Counted from the stretch's first letter, positions 25,129 to 33,782 are shown. The stretch is DNA of 36,515 nt from Dehalococcoidia bacterium (GCA_009377665.1 WHTO01000008.1:1-36515); one strand, 5' to 3'. The notes: generated by a model from the sequence alone, not told the origin. Numbers and translations: made by a program.

Positions 25129-25842
25129 TTGAACCAGGCGCGTCGCTGGCTCTCTTCGGCAATCGCGTCGCTCGGAGCGCAGTCCCCTCTGCAGACCATC
25201 TCGATGATGGCCGCGCTTGGGATTGGGGCCCTGGCGATGGTGGCGATCGTCATCCAGCTCGTCGACCAGGGAGCGGACGAGTTCCAGGTGTCGGTGGCGG
25301 CAACGCCACCTGTGGTGGAAACCGAGGAAGCCGAGCTTACGCCGACGCCCGAGGCCACGCCCACTGAGACACCCCCGATCGTCGCAACCTTCACCCCAAT
25401 CAGCGAGGCGCCGATCAGCCGCATGGTCATAGCGCTTGCTTCCGTTGACCACGCCGTGGTCGCGCTGCCGCTGCCGGCAGATGGAGTCCTCTCGGCCACC
25501 GAGGAACCGGGAGTGATAGCCTACTACGACTTCAGTGCGCGGCCCGGCGACACGACAGGCAACGCCCTCTTCGGTGGCTCAGCCGACGGTGTGCAGGACG
25601 GCGTGTTCGCCAACCTTCCAGCGCTGAGCCGCGGGGACCAGATCGTCATCGAGCTTGAGGATGGCGCCGCCTACAGCTACGAGGTGTTCTCCGTCGCCGC
25701 GCTTGGAGGGGGGCCCGTCGATCCCTCCGACGCAGGATGCGCCGAGCCGGGCTGTCCTGGGCTGGGCACGCTGACCTTGATCGGATTCAACTCGTCCGGG
25801 AGCGGACATACGCTCGTCAGGGGCCAGCTGAGCCCGGGCTGA
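25129..25842 (+). CDS. Membrane-anchored sortase-fold protein lacking catalytic His and Cys
   Basis: A 237-residue protein, TTG start at 25129 (an alternative ATG lies near 25204). One membrane helix (about 28-44) is followed by a Thr/Pro/Glu linker (TPTPEATPTETPP) and an extracellular domain. That domain reads like a class E/F sortase: GVFANLPALSRGDQIVIEL, YSYEVFSVAAL and PVDPSDAG, then the terminal LTLIGF and HTLVRGQL. Active sortases have an AGH-type His before the GVF segment and a TLxTC Cys. Here the first is FGGSADG and the second has Gly, so both residues appear missing while the Arg may remain. It follows the PBP gene by 30 bases. Family assignment is by pattern, not by search; a non-sortase beta domain is possible. 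Confidence 0.6.
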   Translation: MNQARRWLSSAIASLGAQSPLQTISMMAALGIGALAMVAIVIQLVDQGADEFQVSVAATPPVVETEEAELTPTPEATPTETPPIVATFTPISEAPISRMVIALASVDHAVVALPLPADGVLSATEEPGVIAYYDFSARPGDTTGNALFGGSADGVQDGVFANLPALSRGDQIVIELEDGAAYSYEVFSVAALGGGPVDPSDAGCAEPGCPGLGTLTLIGFNSSGSGHTLVRGQLSPG

Positions 25843-25855
25843 TCTCTAGCGGAGG

Positions 25856-27421
25856 CTAGGTGTCGTCGTCGTCGTTGTGGAGTTCCTGCAACGCCGCGCG
25901 GGCAAGCGCATCAAGCTCGTCAACCAGCAGGCTGAGCTCTTCAATCGCCTGCGCTACCGGCTCCGAGACGCTGCCGACCCGGGTGAGCTGTGTTGACTCC
26001 GTGGCAGTCGACAGCAGCACGCCGCGGACGAAGTCCCCGTCTGACGCCCCGTCATCGGACTCGAGGAGCGCGATGAGGTTGTTGAGGCTTACGGCGTACT
26101 GGTTCAACAGCGCGATGGTGACCGCCTCGGGAGGGGCCTGCGCGAGGTCCTCCACGAGAGCGTTGTGACTCTCCAGCAGTTCCATGCGGGCGGCCGCAGG
26201 TGTGGCGGCGCCTTCATCCGGCGTTGGCGTCGCGGTCGGCTCGTCGGTCGGCTCGTCGGTCGGCCCGGGTGTCACGCTGGCGGTGGGCTCAGGGGTGCCC
26301 GTGGGGTCTATCTCAGGGTCGGGGTCTTGCACGACTTCGTCGTCTGAGGGCGTGACAGTTACGACACCAAGCTGCTCCTGGCTGGCCTCGATGGCGACTC
26401 GCGTGTTCTCGACAAGGGCCTGGTCTTCGGCGGCCACCAGCGGCCCGGCTGCCTCGATCGCCTGGGCGGCCTGCCGCGAGAGCGTGTAGGCGACCGCGAA
26501 CTCGTCGGCGGACTGAATGGCATTGGTGCTCAACTGTTCGTTCAAGTCCTGGGCGCCGGCGGCGAGGTCTTCCAGTTCCTGCCGCGATGGTGCCCGGTTC
26601 TCGATCACGGCGAACTGGACGCGCTCGACGCTCCCGCGCACACGGGCTAGTACCTCGTTGCGCGCGGTGACTTCGTCGACCCGGAAGGAGCTTGCTTCGT
26701 CGGATGGGGGAACATCGCCAACCTGCGGGCCGGGGCCCGAGGGGCCGTCAGAATCGCCGGCGTAGGACTGGAAGAGCAGGAAGCTAAGAACGAAGGCGGC
26801 GGCCACGCCGCTCGTCAGCGGAGCCGCCCATTGAAGGTGTCGCATGAAGCCACCACTGCCGGCGGTCTCCGCGGCCAGTGGCGCGGTCTGCGGTTCGCGG
26901 GTAGCCCTGAGTACGCGCCAGCGCACACCAGAGACGCGCTGCTCGAGGGGCAGTGAAGAGTATTCGTAGCGAAGCTGCTGCGCGAGCATGAGCAGGGGAG
27001 CCATTCGATCGGCATCCCTGGGGAACTGCTGCAGGCAGTCATTAACGCTGGCTCTGCCGCCGACGACTGCTTCGATCGAGGCGTTCAAGCTGCGCTCGAA
27101 GCTCCCTTCACGCGCTGTTATGAAGGCCAGGGCGCGGGAGAGCAATGGCGGCCTCGATGCCGCTTCGGCGACCGGCTCGCGGGCGGCGTCCACGGCCATC
27201 TGCCGGTAGTGGGCGTACTTCTCGGCGCGGGGTTCGACCGAGAAAACATGCTCGAGGGCGCCGGCAATGCTCTGTTTCTTGTTCATCTCGCGGACTTCAG
27301 CAAGCACCTGGGCGCGAATCGCCACCTGCCGGAACGGATCCGGCTCGACGGCGAAGGTTTCGGCCAGGGTGTCTTCGAGCCCGGCCATGACCTGGTCGTC
27401 CCTGTCGTGGAGAATCGACAT
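25856..27421 (-). CDS. Probable membrane-spanning anti-sigma factor with DUF5667-like exterior domain
   Basis: A 521-residue protein. The cytoplasmic N-terminal part (1-197) contains two related segments (ETFAVEPDPF and HVFSVEPRAE). One membrane helix lies at about 198-220. The outer part has a helical region rich in Ala, Glu and Gln resembling DUF5667 (about 250-345), a Thr/Pro/Glu linker (about 370-410), and a second helical region ending in four Asp and Thr. Its ATG overlaps the stop of the ECF sigma gene (ATGA), the usual arrangement for a sigma/anti-sigma pair. It would hold the sigma factor at the membrane until an envelope signal arrives. No zinc-binding anti-sigma motif is seen, so the role rests mostly on context. 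Confidence 0.72.
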   Translation of the reverse strand: MSILHDRDDQVMAGLEDTLAETFAVEPDPFRQVAIRAQVLAEVREMNKKQSIAGALEHVFSVEPRAEKYAHYRQMAVDAAREPVAEAASRPPLLSRALAFITAREGSFERSLNASIEAVVGGRASVNDCLQQFPRDADRMAPLLMLAQQLRYEYSSLPLEQRVSGVRWRVLRATREPQTAPLAAETAGSGGFMRHLQWAAPLTSGVAAAFVLSFLLFQSYAGDSDGPSGPGPQVGDVPPSDEASSFRVDEVTARNEVLARVRGSVERVQFAVIENRAPSRQELEDLAAGAQDLNEQLSTNAIQSADEFAVAYTLSRQAAQAIEAAGPLVAAEDQALVENTRVAIEASQEQLGVVTVTPSDDEVVQDPDPEIDPTGTPEPTASVTPGPTDEPTDEPTATPTPDEGAATPAAARMELLESHNALVEDLAQAPPEAVTIALLNQYAVSLNNLIALLESDDGASDGDFVRGVLLSTATESTQLTRVGSVSEPVAQAIEELSLLVDELDALARAALQELHNDDDDT

Positions 27422-28005
27422 CAGCCGACGCCTCCCATTGAGGGCTCCCAGGCGAACTGCTTGGCCAGTATCTTCTGCAGGTTCTTCAATGCCTTGAACT
27501 GGAGGACGCGGACGTTGGATTCGCTCTTACCCAACGCCTGGGCTATCTGAGCGGATTCAAGCCCACCGGCGAAGCGCAGGGCGATAATCTCGCGCTGGGC
27601 GTCGGGCAGGAAGCGAGTGGCTTCCTGCACCATCAGCCGCAACTCCGAACGATCGATGTCATTGCGTCCTTCGACCAACTCCGCCGCGTCGAGATCGACC
27701 CCTTGCCTGTGCGCGGGATTTTTCCGGACGTGGTTGACGACTTCATTGCGAACGATGCGGAATAGCCAGGCTTCGAAGCCGCTCTCCTGCCACCTGAAGG
27801 TGCGGATAGCTCGAACGACCTTGAGAAATGCTTCTCCAGCGATGTCCTCCGCGTCATGCGTATTCCCTGTGCGGGCGTAGACGAAGCGGAAGACCCGGAG
27901 GAAGTAGCGGTCGTAGAGCTCACCGATAGCTTCGTCATTTCCGGTCCTGGCGCTTTCGACCAGCTCGCGCAGGTCGCTTTCAGAGGCTTGCAATAGATCC
28001 GGCAT
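27421..28005 (-). CDS. ECF-type RNA polymerase sigma factor
   Basis: A 194-residue sigma-70 family protein with only regions 2 and 4. Region 2 (about 25-95) contains IGELYDRYFLRVFRFVYART, HDAEDIAGEAFLKVVRAI and FEAWLFRIVRNEVVNHVRK. Region 4 (about 130-185) contains FLPDAQREIIALRFAGGLES and the helix-turn-helix ALGKSESNVRVLQFKALKNL. The domain set is that of extracytoplasmic-function sigma factors. GGAGG precedes the ATG. Its stop overlaps the start of the probable anti-sigma gene. It is divergent from the GT87-like gene; no ECF-type promoter is clear in the 277-base spacer at 28006-28282. Confidence 0.92.
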   Translation of the reverse strand: MPDLLQASESDLRELVESARTGNDEAIGELYDRYFLRVFRFVYARTGNTHDAEDIAGEAFLKVVRAIRTFRWQESGFEAWLFRIVRNEVVNHVRKNPAHRQGVDLDAAELVEGRNDIDRSELRLMVQEATRFLPDAQREIIALRFAGGLESAQIAQALGKSESNVRVLQFKALKNLQKILAKQFAWEPSMGGVG

Positions 28006-28282
28006 TTATCCTCCGGACACCCCGGTGGGGAGCCGAGGGTCGAGGTCGTCGGACCGGCCTTCGACCTGCGGCAGGTTAAGACACCGGATCCGATGTTTCA
28101 CCTCTACATGTGTAAACGCGTTAAGTGCCGGATTTGTTAACAGTGGAATGCGTCTCCCAGGCGATTGCTCCTCGTAAATCCAAAACGCCAGCGGCCTCCT
28201 GCCGATATTATCGACCAACGCCTGCTGTCCCTGCGCTGACCGTGGGTTGAGCGAGTGATGGCGCACTCGTAGCCTCGCAGGG

Positions 28283-29623
28283 TTGGAGACGACTGGGACG
28301 AGCCCCGAGGAGGTCGGTGGCAGCGCCAGCGGCGCGCCCGAAACGGCGACGCCAGGGTGGCTCTCGCTGGTCCAACCCGCTGTCCAGGTGGCCGTCATCA
28401 TCGCGGCCCTGGTCGCGCTCGTCATGTGGCTGCCGGATACGCTCGACAGCTGGGACAACGAGCTGGAGAGCGACTTCCCGAACTTCAATGGGGCGGCGCT
28501 CCTCGTCCGCGAGGGCCTGGGGGGTCAACTCTACGCCGAGCGGCCCGACTTCGGCGACCGAGAGCTTCGGGAGTATTGCGACATCGCGCAGCCGGGGGCC
28601 AGCGCGGGAGGCGGTGGCCCACATTTCGCCTGCCGTGCGCTCCTCGGCAACTTCCGCAGCCCGCCCAGCCTGATCGTCGCCTACCTCCCGATCTCGTTCC
28701 TCCCAGGCGACACTCCATATCACGTCTCGTTCGCGCTCTGCGCCATGGGGGCGCTGGCGCTGGCGGCGCTGCCGCTCAGGCACCTCCAGAGCCGCCTCTC
28801 CCAGGCGGCGTTCTTCCTGGGGGTGTTGTCGCTGCCGATCCTGCAGCTTTCGGTGCGCCTGTCTCAGCCTTCCGTTCTCTACGCGTTGGCCGCCTACGGC
28901 GGCTTCATGCTGAACGCCCGGGGGCAGCCTGCGCTGGCTGGAGCGGCTTTCGCCGTGCTCAGCTTCAAGCCTCAGTTCCTTATCCTGCCGCTCGCGTTCC
29001 TTTGCTACACGAGGGCGTGGGCGACCGCGGCCTGGACCGCGGGGGTCAGCGGAGCGTTGTTGATCACGGGCGCGGCGCTCGTCGGGCCGGAGGCAGTCGG
29101 GAACTATGTCGATCTGAACCTGGAGCTGCTTGAGCGCGGGCCGGTCGCGCTGCAGCAGGCGTGGATGTACAACTGGGAGGGTTTCCTGAGGGTGCTCACG
29201 GGTGGGCCACAGCAGCTGATCGCCCGTCTCCTGGGACTGGCCACCCTGGTCGTCCTCGTCAGTCTCTGGGTGCGGAGGCCGGACATCGCGCCGGCCGCGT
29301 CGATCGCGGCTTCGGTGCTGGCTATGCCGTACGCCCTCTTCTACGACTGGACGCTGCTGGCGGCGGCGGCGGGGCTGGCCGTCGCGGCCCTGGCCGTGCC
29401 GCAGGAGCGCGCGTTTGCGGGGGGGCTGATGGTGATGGTGTGGGCGGCGATCTGGGCGACGCAGCCGTCGCTACCGCTATTCGGTACGGGCGGCACGACG
29501 CTGCCCGACGGAACGATCTATTGGTCCACGCTGTCGCTGGCCTTGGCGTTGATCCTGGCTCTCGCCTCCTACGCACCGGGGGTAGCTCGAACGTTTAACG
29601 CGTCTGCAACCCTCCGCCGTTAA
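28283..29623 (+). CDS. Polyprenol-phosphate-sugar-dependent glycosyltransferase, GT87/DUF2029-like
   Basis: A 446-residue polytopic membrane protein with about ten helices. The first helix (about 32-50) is followed by a conserved outer loop, ESDFPNFNGAALLVREGLGG, then QLY, which is typical of GT87 mannosyltransferase-like proteins (DxxxY/F ... G). These enzymes add mannose or arabinose from polyprenyl phosphate donors to cell-envelope glycolipids or glycans. TTG at 28283 is the only practical start, since a stop lies 27 bases upstream and no ATG precedes the first helix; ribosome-binding support is poor. It is transcribed separately from the ECF pair and precedes the DUF11 surface protein by 147 bases. 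Confidence 0.82.
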   Translation: METTGTSPEEVGGSASGAPETATPGWLSLVQPAVQVAVIIAALVALVMWLPDTLDSWDNELESDFPNFNGAALLVREGLGGQLYAERPDFGDRELREYCDIAQPGASAGGGGPHFACRALLGNFRSPPSLIVAYLPISFLPGDTPYHVSFALCAMGALALAALPLRHLQSRLSQAAFFLGVLSLPILQLSVRLSQPSVLYALAAYGGFMLNARGQPALAGAAFAVLSFKPQFLILPLAFLCYTRAWATAAWTAGVSGALLITGAALVGPEAVGNYVDLNLELLERGPVALQQAWMYNWEGFLRVLTGGPQQLIARLLGLATLVVLVSLWVRRPDIAPAASIAASVLAMPYALFYDWTLLAAAAGLAVAALAVPQERAFAGGLMVMVWAAIWATQPSLPLFGTGGTTLPDGTIYWSTLSLALALILALASYAPGVARTFNASATLRR

Positions 29624-29770
29624 CAAACCCGCCTCTCGGACGTTCACAGGTATGAGAGAGACTGATTCGCTTGCAGGCAGCCGCCAGGTTGCCGGGGGAG
29701 GTGTATGGGAGGACATTCGCGGTCATCTTTTTCTCGAATCCAGTAACCCGTACGTGGAGGTACTAACCAG

Positions 29771-30910
29771 GTGTCATTTATCAACAAGTGGTCAATGGGA
29801 GCGATTGCGGCGCTGGCAGGCGCCGTTGTAGCTCTCGCGGCCTTTAGCCCGAGCGCGCAGGCCGGCGATGTCGGCGAGGCGTTCGAAGAGGGCGACATCG
29901 ATTGCGTCAAGGACGCGTTTTACGAGGGCCCGGCGATCGAGCTGGGCGACGAAGTCGCGTTCGAGGTGACGTGTACGGTGGACGCGTTCGCCGTTAAGTT
30001 CGGCACCGTCACGCTTTCGGACGCCCTCGTGATCATCGATGTCCTTCCCGACAACTTCATCATTGAGAGCGCAGCGTGCCTGTCAACCGACCCGGCTGAG
30101 CCCGATATCACGGGCAACCTGGTCGACATCGATGGGCAGCAGGTAACTTGTTCGTGGATTCCTTCAGCGGAAGGATTCACCTACACACTCGAGGTAGAGG
30201 GCACCTTCCTTGAGGGGCCCTGCGGCGACCTGAAGAACGAAGCTGAGGCTTCTTTCGGCGGAGACTTCGAGACTCCGGCGGTCTTCCTGTTCGTCGAGTG
30301 CGAGAACCTGGCTGTGACTAAGGCGGCAACGACCGCCACCGACGGGACGGGCGCGACAGTCCGCCCGGGCGGCACGATCGTGTACACGGTCGAGGTCTGC
30401 AACGAGGCCACCGGCTTCGGCGAGGCCGAGAACGTGTTCGTGGTGGACCAGCTTCCGCTGGGTGCCGAGTTTGAGAGTGCGGCTTCTCCGGACTTCGACC
30501 TCGTGGTCGAGGGCAGCGAGATCACGGGCACGAAGCAGAGCCTTCAGCCCGGCGCGTGTGGTGCGATCTTCATCACCGTGAACACCGCGAACGACGCTCC
30601 GTGCGGATTCCAGTTCACTAACGTGGCGGTTACCGGCACTTTGACCGGGAACACGCTGGACGCCGACGACAGCGACAACACCGCCAGCGTCACGACGACC
30701 GTCGTGTGCGCCGACGCCGACGACGACGGCGACCACCACGACGGCGACCGGCCGGGCGGTGGTGGCGGCGGCGGTGGGCCGTCGGTCAGCACCGGCGACT
30801 CGGGCCTGGCCCAGTCGAGCGCGGTAGCCGGCTGGCAGCTGGGTCTCCTCAGCCTGCTGATGGTGAGCAGCCTGTCGGTTGCCTACCTCGGCTACAACCG
30901 GATGCGCTAG
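29771..30910 (+). CDS. Exported DUF11-repeat surface protein with C-terminal GDSGLA anchor signal
   Basis: A 379-residue exported protein. A signal peptide (cleavage after Ala31, SAQA-G) is followed by two DUF11-like beta domains (about 45-175 and 178-315), the second with the typical LAVTKAA and GGTIVYTVEVCN openings. Paired cysteines are frequent. A Asp/Gly/His-rich spacer precedes the C-terminal signal: GDSGLA (342-347), a hydrophobic helix (about 355-373) and the tail YNRMR. GGAGGT stands nine bases before the GTG start. The same end pattern occurs in the protein at 33297. DUF11 proteins are commonly surface or S-layer-associated; the function here is unknown. Confidence 0.85.
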   Translation: MSFINKWSMGAIAALAGAVVALAAFSPSAQAGDVGEAFEEGDIDCVKDAFYEGPAIELGDEVAFEVTCTVDAFAVKFGTVTLSDALVIIDVLPDNFIIESAACLSTDPAEPDITGNLVDIDGQQVTCSWIPSAEGFTYTLEVEGTFLEGPCGDLKNEAEASFGGDFETPAVFLFVECENLAVTKAATTATDGTGATVRPGGTIVYTVEVCNEATGFGEAENVFVVDQLPLGAEFESAASPDFDLVVEGSEITGTKQSLQPGACGAIFITVNTANDAPCGFQFTNVAVTGTLTGNTLDADDSDNTASVTTTVVCADADDDGDHHDGDRPGGGGGGGGPSVSTGDSGLAQSSAVAGWQLGLLSLLMVSSLSVAYLGYNRMR

Positions 30911-30938
30911 CACCGGGCGAAGCTGAACGGCCGAACAG

Positions 30939-30968
30939 AGGAGGGAGGGCGAATTTGTCCTCCCTCCT
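30939..30968 (+). terminator. Probable terminator after the DUF11 protein
   Basis: AGGAGGGAGG (30939-30948) pairs perfectly with CCTCCCTCCT (30959-30968) over a 10-base loop, followed by CCTTATT. The stem is strong; the U-run is modest. Confidence 0.7.
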
Positions 30969-31029
30969 CCTTATTGCCACGTCCGGCCTATACTCAAACC
31001 ACTTCGGCTCTTGAGACGCCACCAAAAAC

Positions 31030-33243
31030 ATGGCTCGTGCTGACCCGCGCACATCGTTCCCCAAGAGTCTTTCGCACTACAGACTCTCCAGCCTGATCGA
31101 CACAGGCACGATCGGTTCGGTGTACCTCGGTGTCGACCGGCGCGACCAGACGCCGGTCGCGATCAAGCTGATCAACCAGCAGTTCGCGCGAGACAGGACG
31201 TTCCGCGAACGCTTCGAAATCGAGTGGCGGCTCGCCGCCCAGTTGCGTTCGCCGTACAGCGCGCGCGTGTTCGAGGGCGGCTACCGAGACGGTTACTACT
31301 ACATCGCGATGGAGCACGTCGAGGGTAAGACGCTTGCCCAGACTCTTGCCGAGCGAGGGCCATTGCCCCCGCGACGAGCGGCCCGCATCGCGTCTCACGC
31401 CGCGCGTGCGCTGGAGGAGGCTGAAACCTACCGCGTTGTGCACGGTGGCCTCAAACCGGAGAACATGATCATCCTGCCCGCCGGACGCTCCGCGAAGCTG
31501 GTGGACTTTGGGATCGCGGCGTGGTCGAAGGCAGCATCCATTACGCAACCCGGCGGCGTCCTCAGTGGCATGCTTTACGCCGCGCCGGAGCAGGCCCGGG
31601 GCCGAGCCGACCATCGCAGCGACATCTACTCGCTGGGCGCGGTGCTCTATCACATGATCGCCGGCAGGCCGCCGCTGGATGGTGGCGCCATGGAGCTGGC
31701 GACCCGTCCCGGCGCCACGATCGATATGGCGCCGTTCGAGGGCCTCCCGCCGGCGCTGAGCGACGTGGTGGAGCGTTGCCTCCAGCGAGACCCCCGCAGC
31801 CGTTACCCGAGCGCGACGGACCTGGCGGGCGCGCTCGACCACGCGGGCCGGGAGATCGCGTCCGTGACCTCGCTGCCGCCAGGCGCGCCGCCCGAGCCCG
31901 AAGAGGCGCACGCCGAAGCGCCCGCGGAGCCCGAAGCGGTCGCCATGACGCTCGCAGAAACCGCCAGCGAAGACAGCCCGGACGATAGCGAGAGTCCCGC
32001 CGTGGAGCACGCAGCGACTGCCCCCCTGGTCGATGAACCAGTGGTCTTCGAGGACATCTTCGAAGAGGTTGTGCCGATAACGCCGGAGGAACCGGCGGAC
32101 GCCTCGTGGGTGGACGACCAGGGGCTCGACACCGTCACGCGCGGCGAGCCCTCTTTCGCCCGCCACGAGGAGGCCGGCACCAGCGACGAAGCGAGCGAAA
32201 CCATCCTCGCTGATGAAGACGTTCCATCGGCAGGCGTCGAGCTGGCAGCGGGCGACACGCTGATCCCCGAGGACGAGCACATTTCGGAGCTGCCGGCGAC
32301 AACCATCGGCGAACCTCGAGCTCGGCGCGAGTCGCCGCCGGAGGAGGCGACAGCCCCCCCGCCACCGACACGCCCGTTGGAGCCTGTTCCAGCCCCGCCC
32401 TCCGAGAGCCCCGCGGCGCCCGCCACGCGGGCGCGTGGAGGCTCGCTCCGCGACCTGGCTCCGCTGTTGGGTGCGATCGCCCTGGCGATAGTTGCCCTCG
32501 GCGTCGGAGGCTTTCTCGTGCTTGGTCGGGACCCAGGCGGCGGGGAGAATGACGGCGGCCAGGGAGCCGCCTCGGCTGAGACCACGCTCGGCGCGGGCGA
32601 GGTCGGAGCGACCGAAGACGCCTCGGAAGCCACGGCAGAGGCGCCCGAGGCCACCGCGGAGCCGGGTGGACCCATCGCCCCGGCTCTGCCGTTCGCCGAC
32701 GACTTCAACGATCAGGACCCGAACTGGGACGTCGAGCCGCAGGACGAGTACACGAGCTATGCCAATGGCGGCCTTGTGGTATCGGCGGATCCTGGCCTCA
32801 CGAGCAGCGTGCGCAGCACGACGGTGGGACTATCCGAGCTGGGTGACGTTTTCATCGAAGTGGACGTGGTGAAGCTCAACGGTCCGACCGACACCGAGAT
32901 AGGTCTGCTCTGCCGGGCAGACCTTGGCCCCAACCTCTACCACTTCCTGATCCGGCCCTCTGACGGCTTCTTCCGGGTCGTGAAGCAGAGCGGAGAAGAT
33001 CCGCAGTTCGAGGTGCTGGCGGAGGGTACGAACGCTGCGATCACTGACCTCAACCACATAGTCGCGGGATGCGTCGGCGCAGGCGATGCGGGCGTCAGCC
33101 TGACGCTGAACGTCAACGATCAGGAGGTTGCCCGGGTCGACGATCCGGCAGGCCATGCGCCGGGGGCGGTCGGCGTCGAGGTTGTCTCTTTCGGGCTGGC
33201 GGCGCAGGTGCTTTTCGACAACCTGGTGATCAGGGAGCCATAG
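31030..33243 (+). CDS. Membrane Ser/Thr-kinase-like receptor with altered catalytic loop
   Basis: A 737-residue protein. The Hanks-type kinase domain (about 15-280) keeps the ATP Lys46 (VAIKLI), Asn145 (LKPEN), Asp159 of DFG and APE at 185-187. The catalytic loop, however, reads HGGLKPEN (138-145), with Gly140 where HRD/HGD kinases have Asp. A long acidic Pro/Glu/Ala linker (about 285-470) follows, then one membrane helix (about 475-499) and an outer beta-sandwich domain (about 555-737) that opens LPFADDFNDQDPNWDV, like LamG/concanavalin-type or glycoside-binding domains. There are no PASTA repeats. It may be a pseudokinase or low-activity kinase sensing a surface ligand. It precedes the small exported protein by 53 bases. 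Confidence 0.86.
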   Translation: MARADPRTSFPKSLSHYRLSSLIDTGTIGSVYLGVDRRDQTPVAIKLINQQFARDRTFRERFEIEWRLAAQLRSPYSARVFEGGYRDGYYYIAMEHVEGKTLAQTLAERGPLPPRRAARIASHAARALEEAETYRVVHGGLKPENMIILPAGRSAKLVDFGIAAWSKAASITQPGGVLSGMLYAAPEQARGRADHRSDIYSLGAVLYHMIAGRPPLDGGAMELATRPGATIDMAPFEGLPPALSDVVERCLQRDPRSRYPSATDLAGALDHAGREIASVTSLPPGAPPEPEEAHAEAPAEPEAVAMTLAETASEDSPDDSESPAVEHAATAPLVDEPVVFEDIFEEVVPITPEEPADASWVDDQGLDTVTRGEPSFARHEEAGTSDEASETILADEDVPSAGVELAAGDTLIPEDEHISELPATTIGEPRARRESPPEEATAPPPPTRPLEPVPAPPSESPAAPATRARGGSLRDLAPLLGAIALAIVALGVGGFLVLGRDPGGGENDGGQGAASAETTLGAGEVGATEDASEATAEAPEATAEPGGPIAPALPFADDFNDQDPNWDVEPQDEYTSYANGGLVVSADPGLTSSVRSTTVGLSELGDVFIEVDVVKLNGPTDTEIGLLCRADLGPNLYHFLIRPSDGFFRVVKQSGEDPQFEVLAEGTNAAITDLNHIVAGCVGAGDAGVSLTLNVNDQEVARVDDPAGHAPGAVGVEVVSFGLAAQVLFDNLVIREP

Positions 33244-33296
33244 CGCCCTCGCCCCAGCGAAAAACAGGTATATACTGCATCAGATTGGAGGCAGCT

Positions 33297-33782
33297 GTGG
33301 AAAAGAAGACATGGACGTTGCTGCTGAGCGTAGTTGCACTGCTCGCTTCGGCTGTATACGCGGCGCCGGCTTCGGCCGGACAGCCCCCGGGGGGTCCCCC
33401 CGCAGAAGAGCTACCGGACCGCCCGACGCCGCCTTCGGCGCCGGATCGTGCCTGTGAGAACGTAGACTGCTCAATCGGCGTACCGTCTTTCAGCGGCGAT
33501 GTCGAAGCAGCCATGGAGCAAGCAAGCGGCTCCGAGGCCAGTGAGAACGTGGCTGCGCCGGACTACTCCGACAAGACGCAGCTGCCTGCGGTACCCGATG
33601 CCCAGCGAGTTGTCGGCACTTCGCGCACGGTCACCGGTGGTGACCCGTCCATCGCGGCCGGCGATTCAGGCCTTGCTGCGGCCGGCGGCGGCCCGGTAGG
33701 AACGATCGAGATGGCGGCCCTTGCGGCGTTGATGCTGGTCGCCAGCGGCGCCGGCGTCTTCGCCTACCGTCGCATCCGCTAG
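33297..33782 (+). CDS. Small exported protein with C-terminal GDSGLA anchor signal
   Basis: A 161-residue exported protein, GTG start at 33297 with GGAGG five bases upstream. A signal peptide (hydrophobic core LLLSVVALLASAVYA, cleavage near ASA-G) is followed by a Pro-rich segment, one cysteine pair (CENVDC) and a Ser/Ala/Glu-rich middle with no recognised domain. It ends with GDSGLA (122-127), a hydrophobic helix (about 139-156) and YRRIR, matching the C-terminus of the DUF11 protein at 29771. TATACT at 33271-33276 may be a -10 box, but no clear -35 is seen. A strong hairpin lies directly after the gene. Function unknown; probably a surface-anchored small protein. Confidence 0.8.
   Translation: MEKKTWTLLLSVVALLASAVYAAPASAGQPPGGPPAEELPDRPTPPSAPDRACENVDCSIGVPSFSGDVEAAMEQASGSEASENVAAPDYSDKTQLPAVPDAQRVVGTSRTVTGGDPSIAAGDSGLAAAGGGPVGTIEMAALAALMLVASGAGVFAYRRIR

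Noticed and set aside
22111-25452. A 1113-codon open frame on the minus strand across the PBP gene
   Set aside because: It is a shadow of GC-rich codon use opposite a protein with complete catalytic motifs. Its product is Arg/Val/His-rich, without recognisable domains.
29590-29625. TTAAC motifs at the end of the GT87 gene as a Pho box
   Set aside because: The two copies are irregularly spaced, not at 10-11-base steps, and lie partly within coding sequence.
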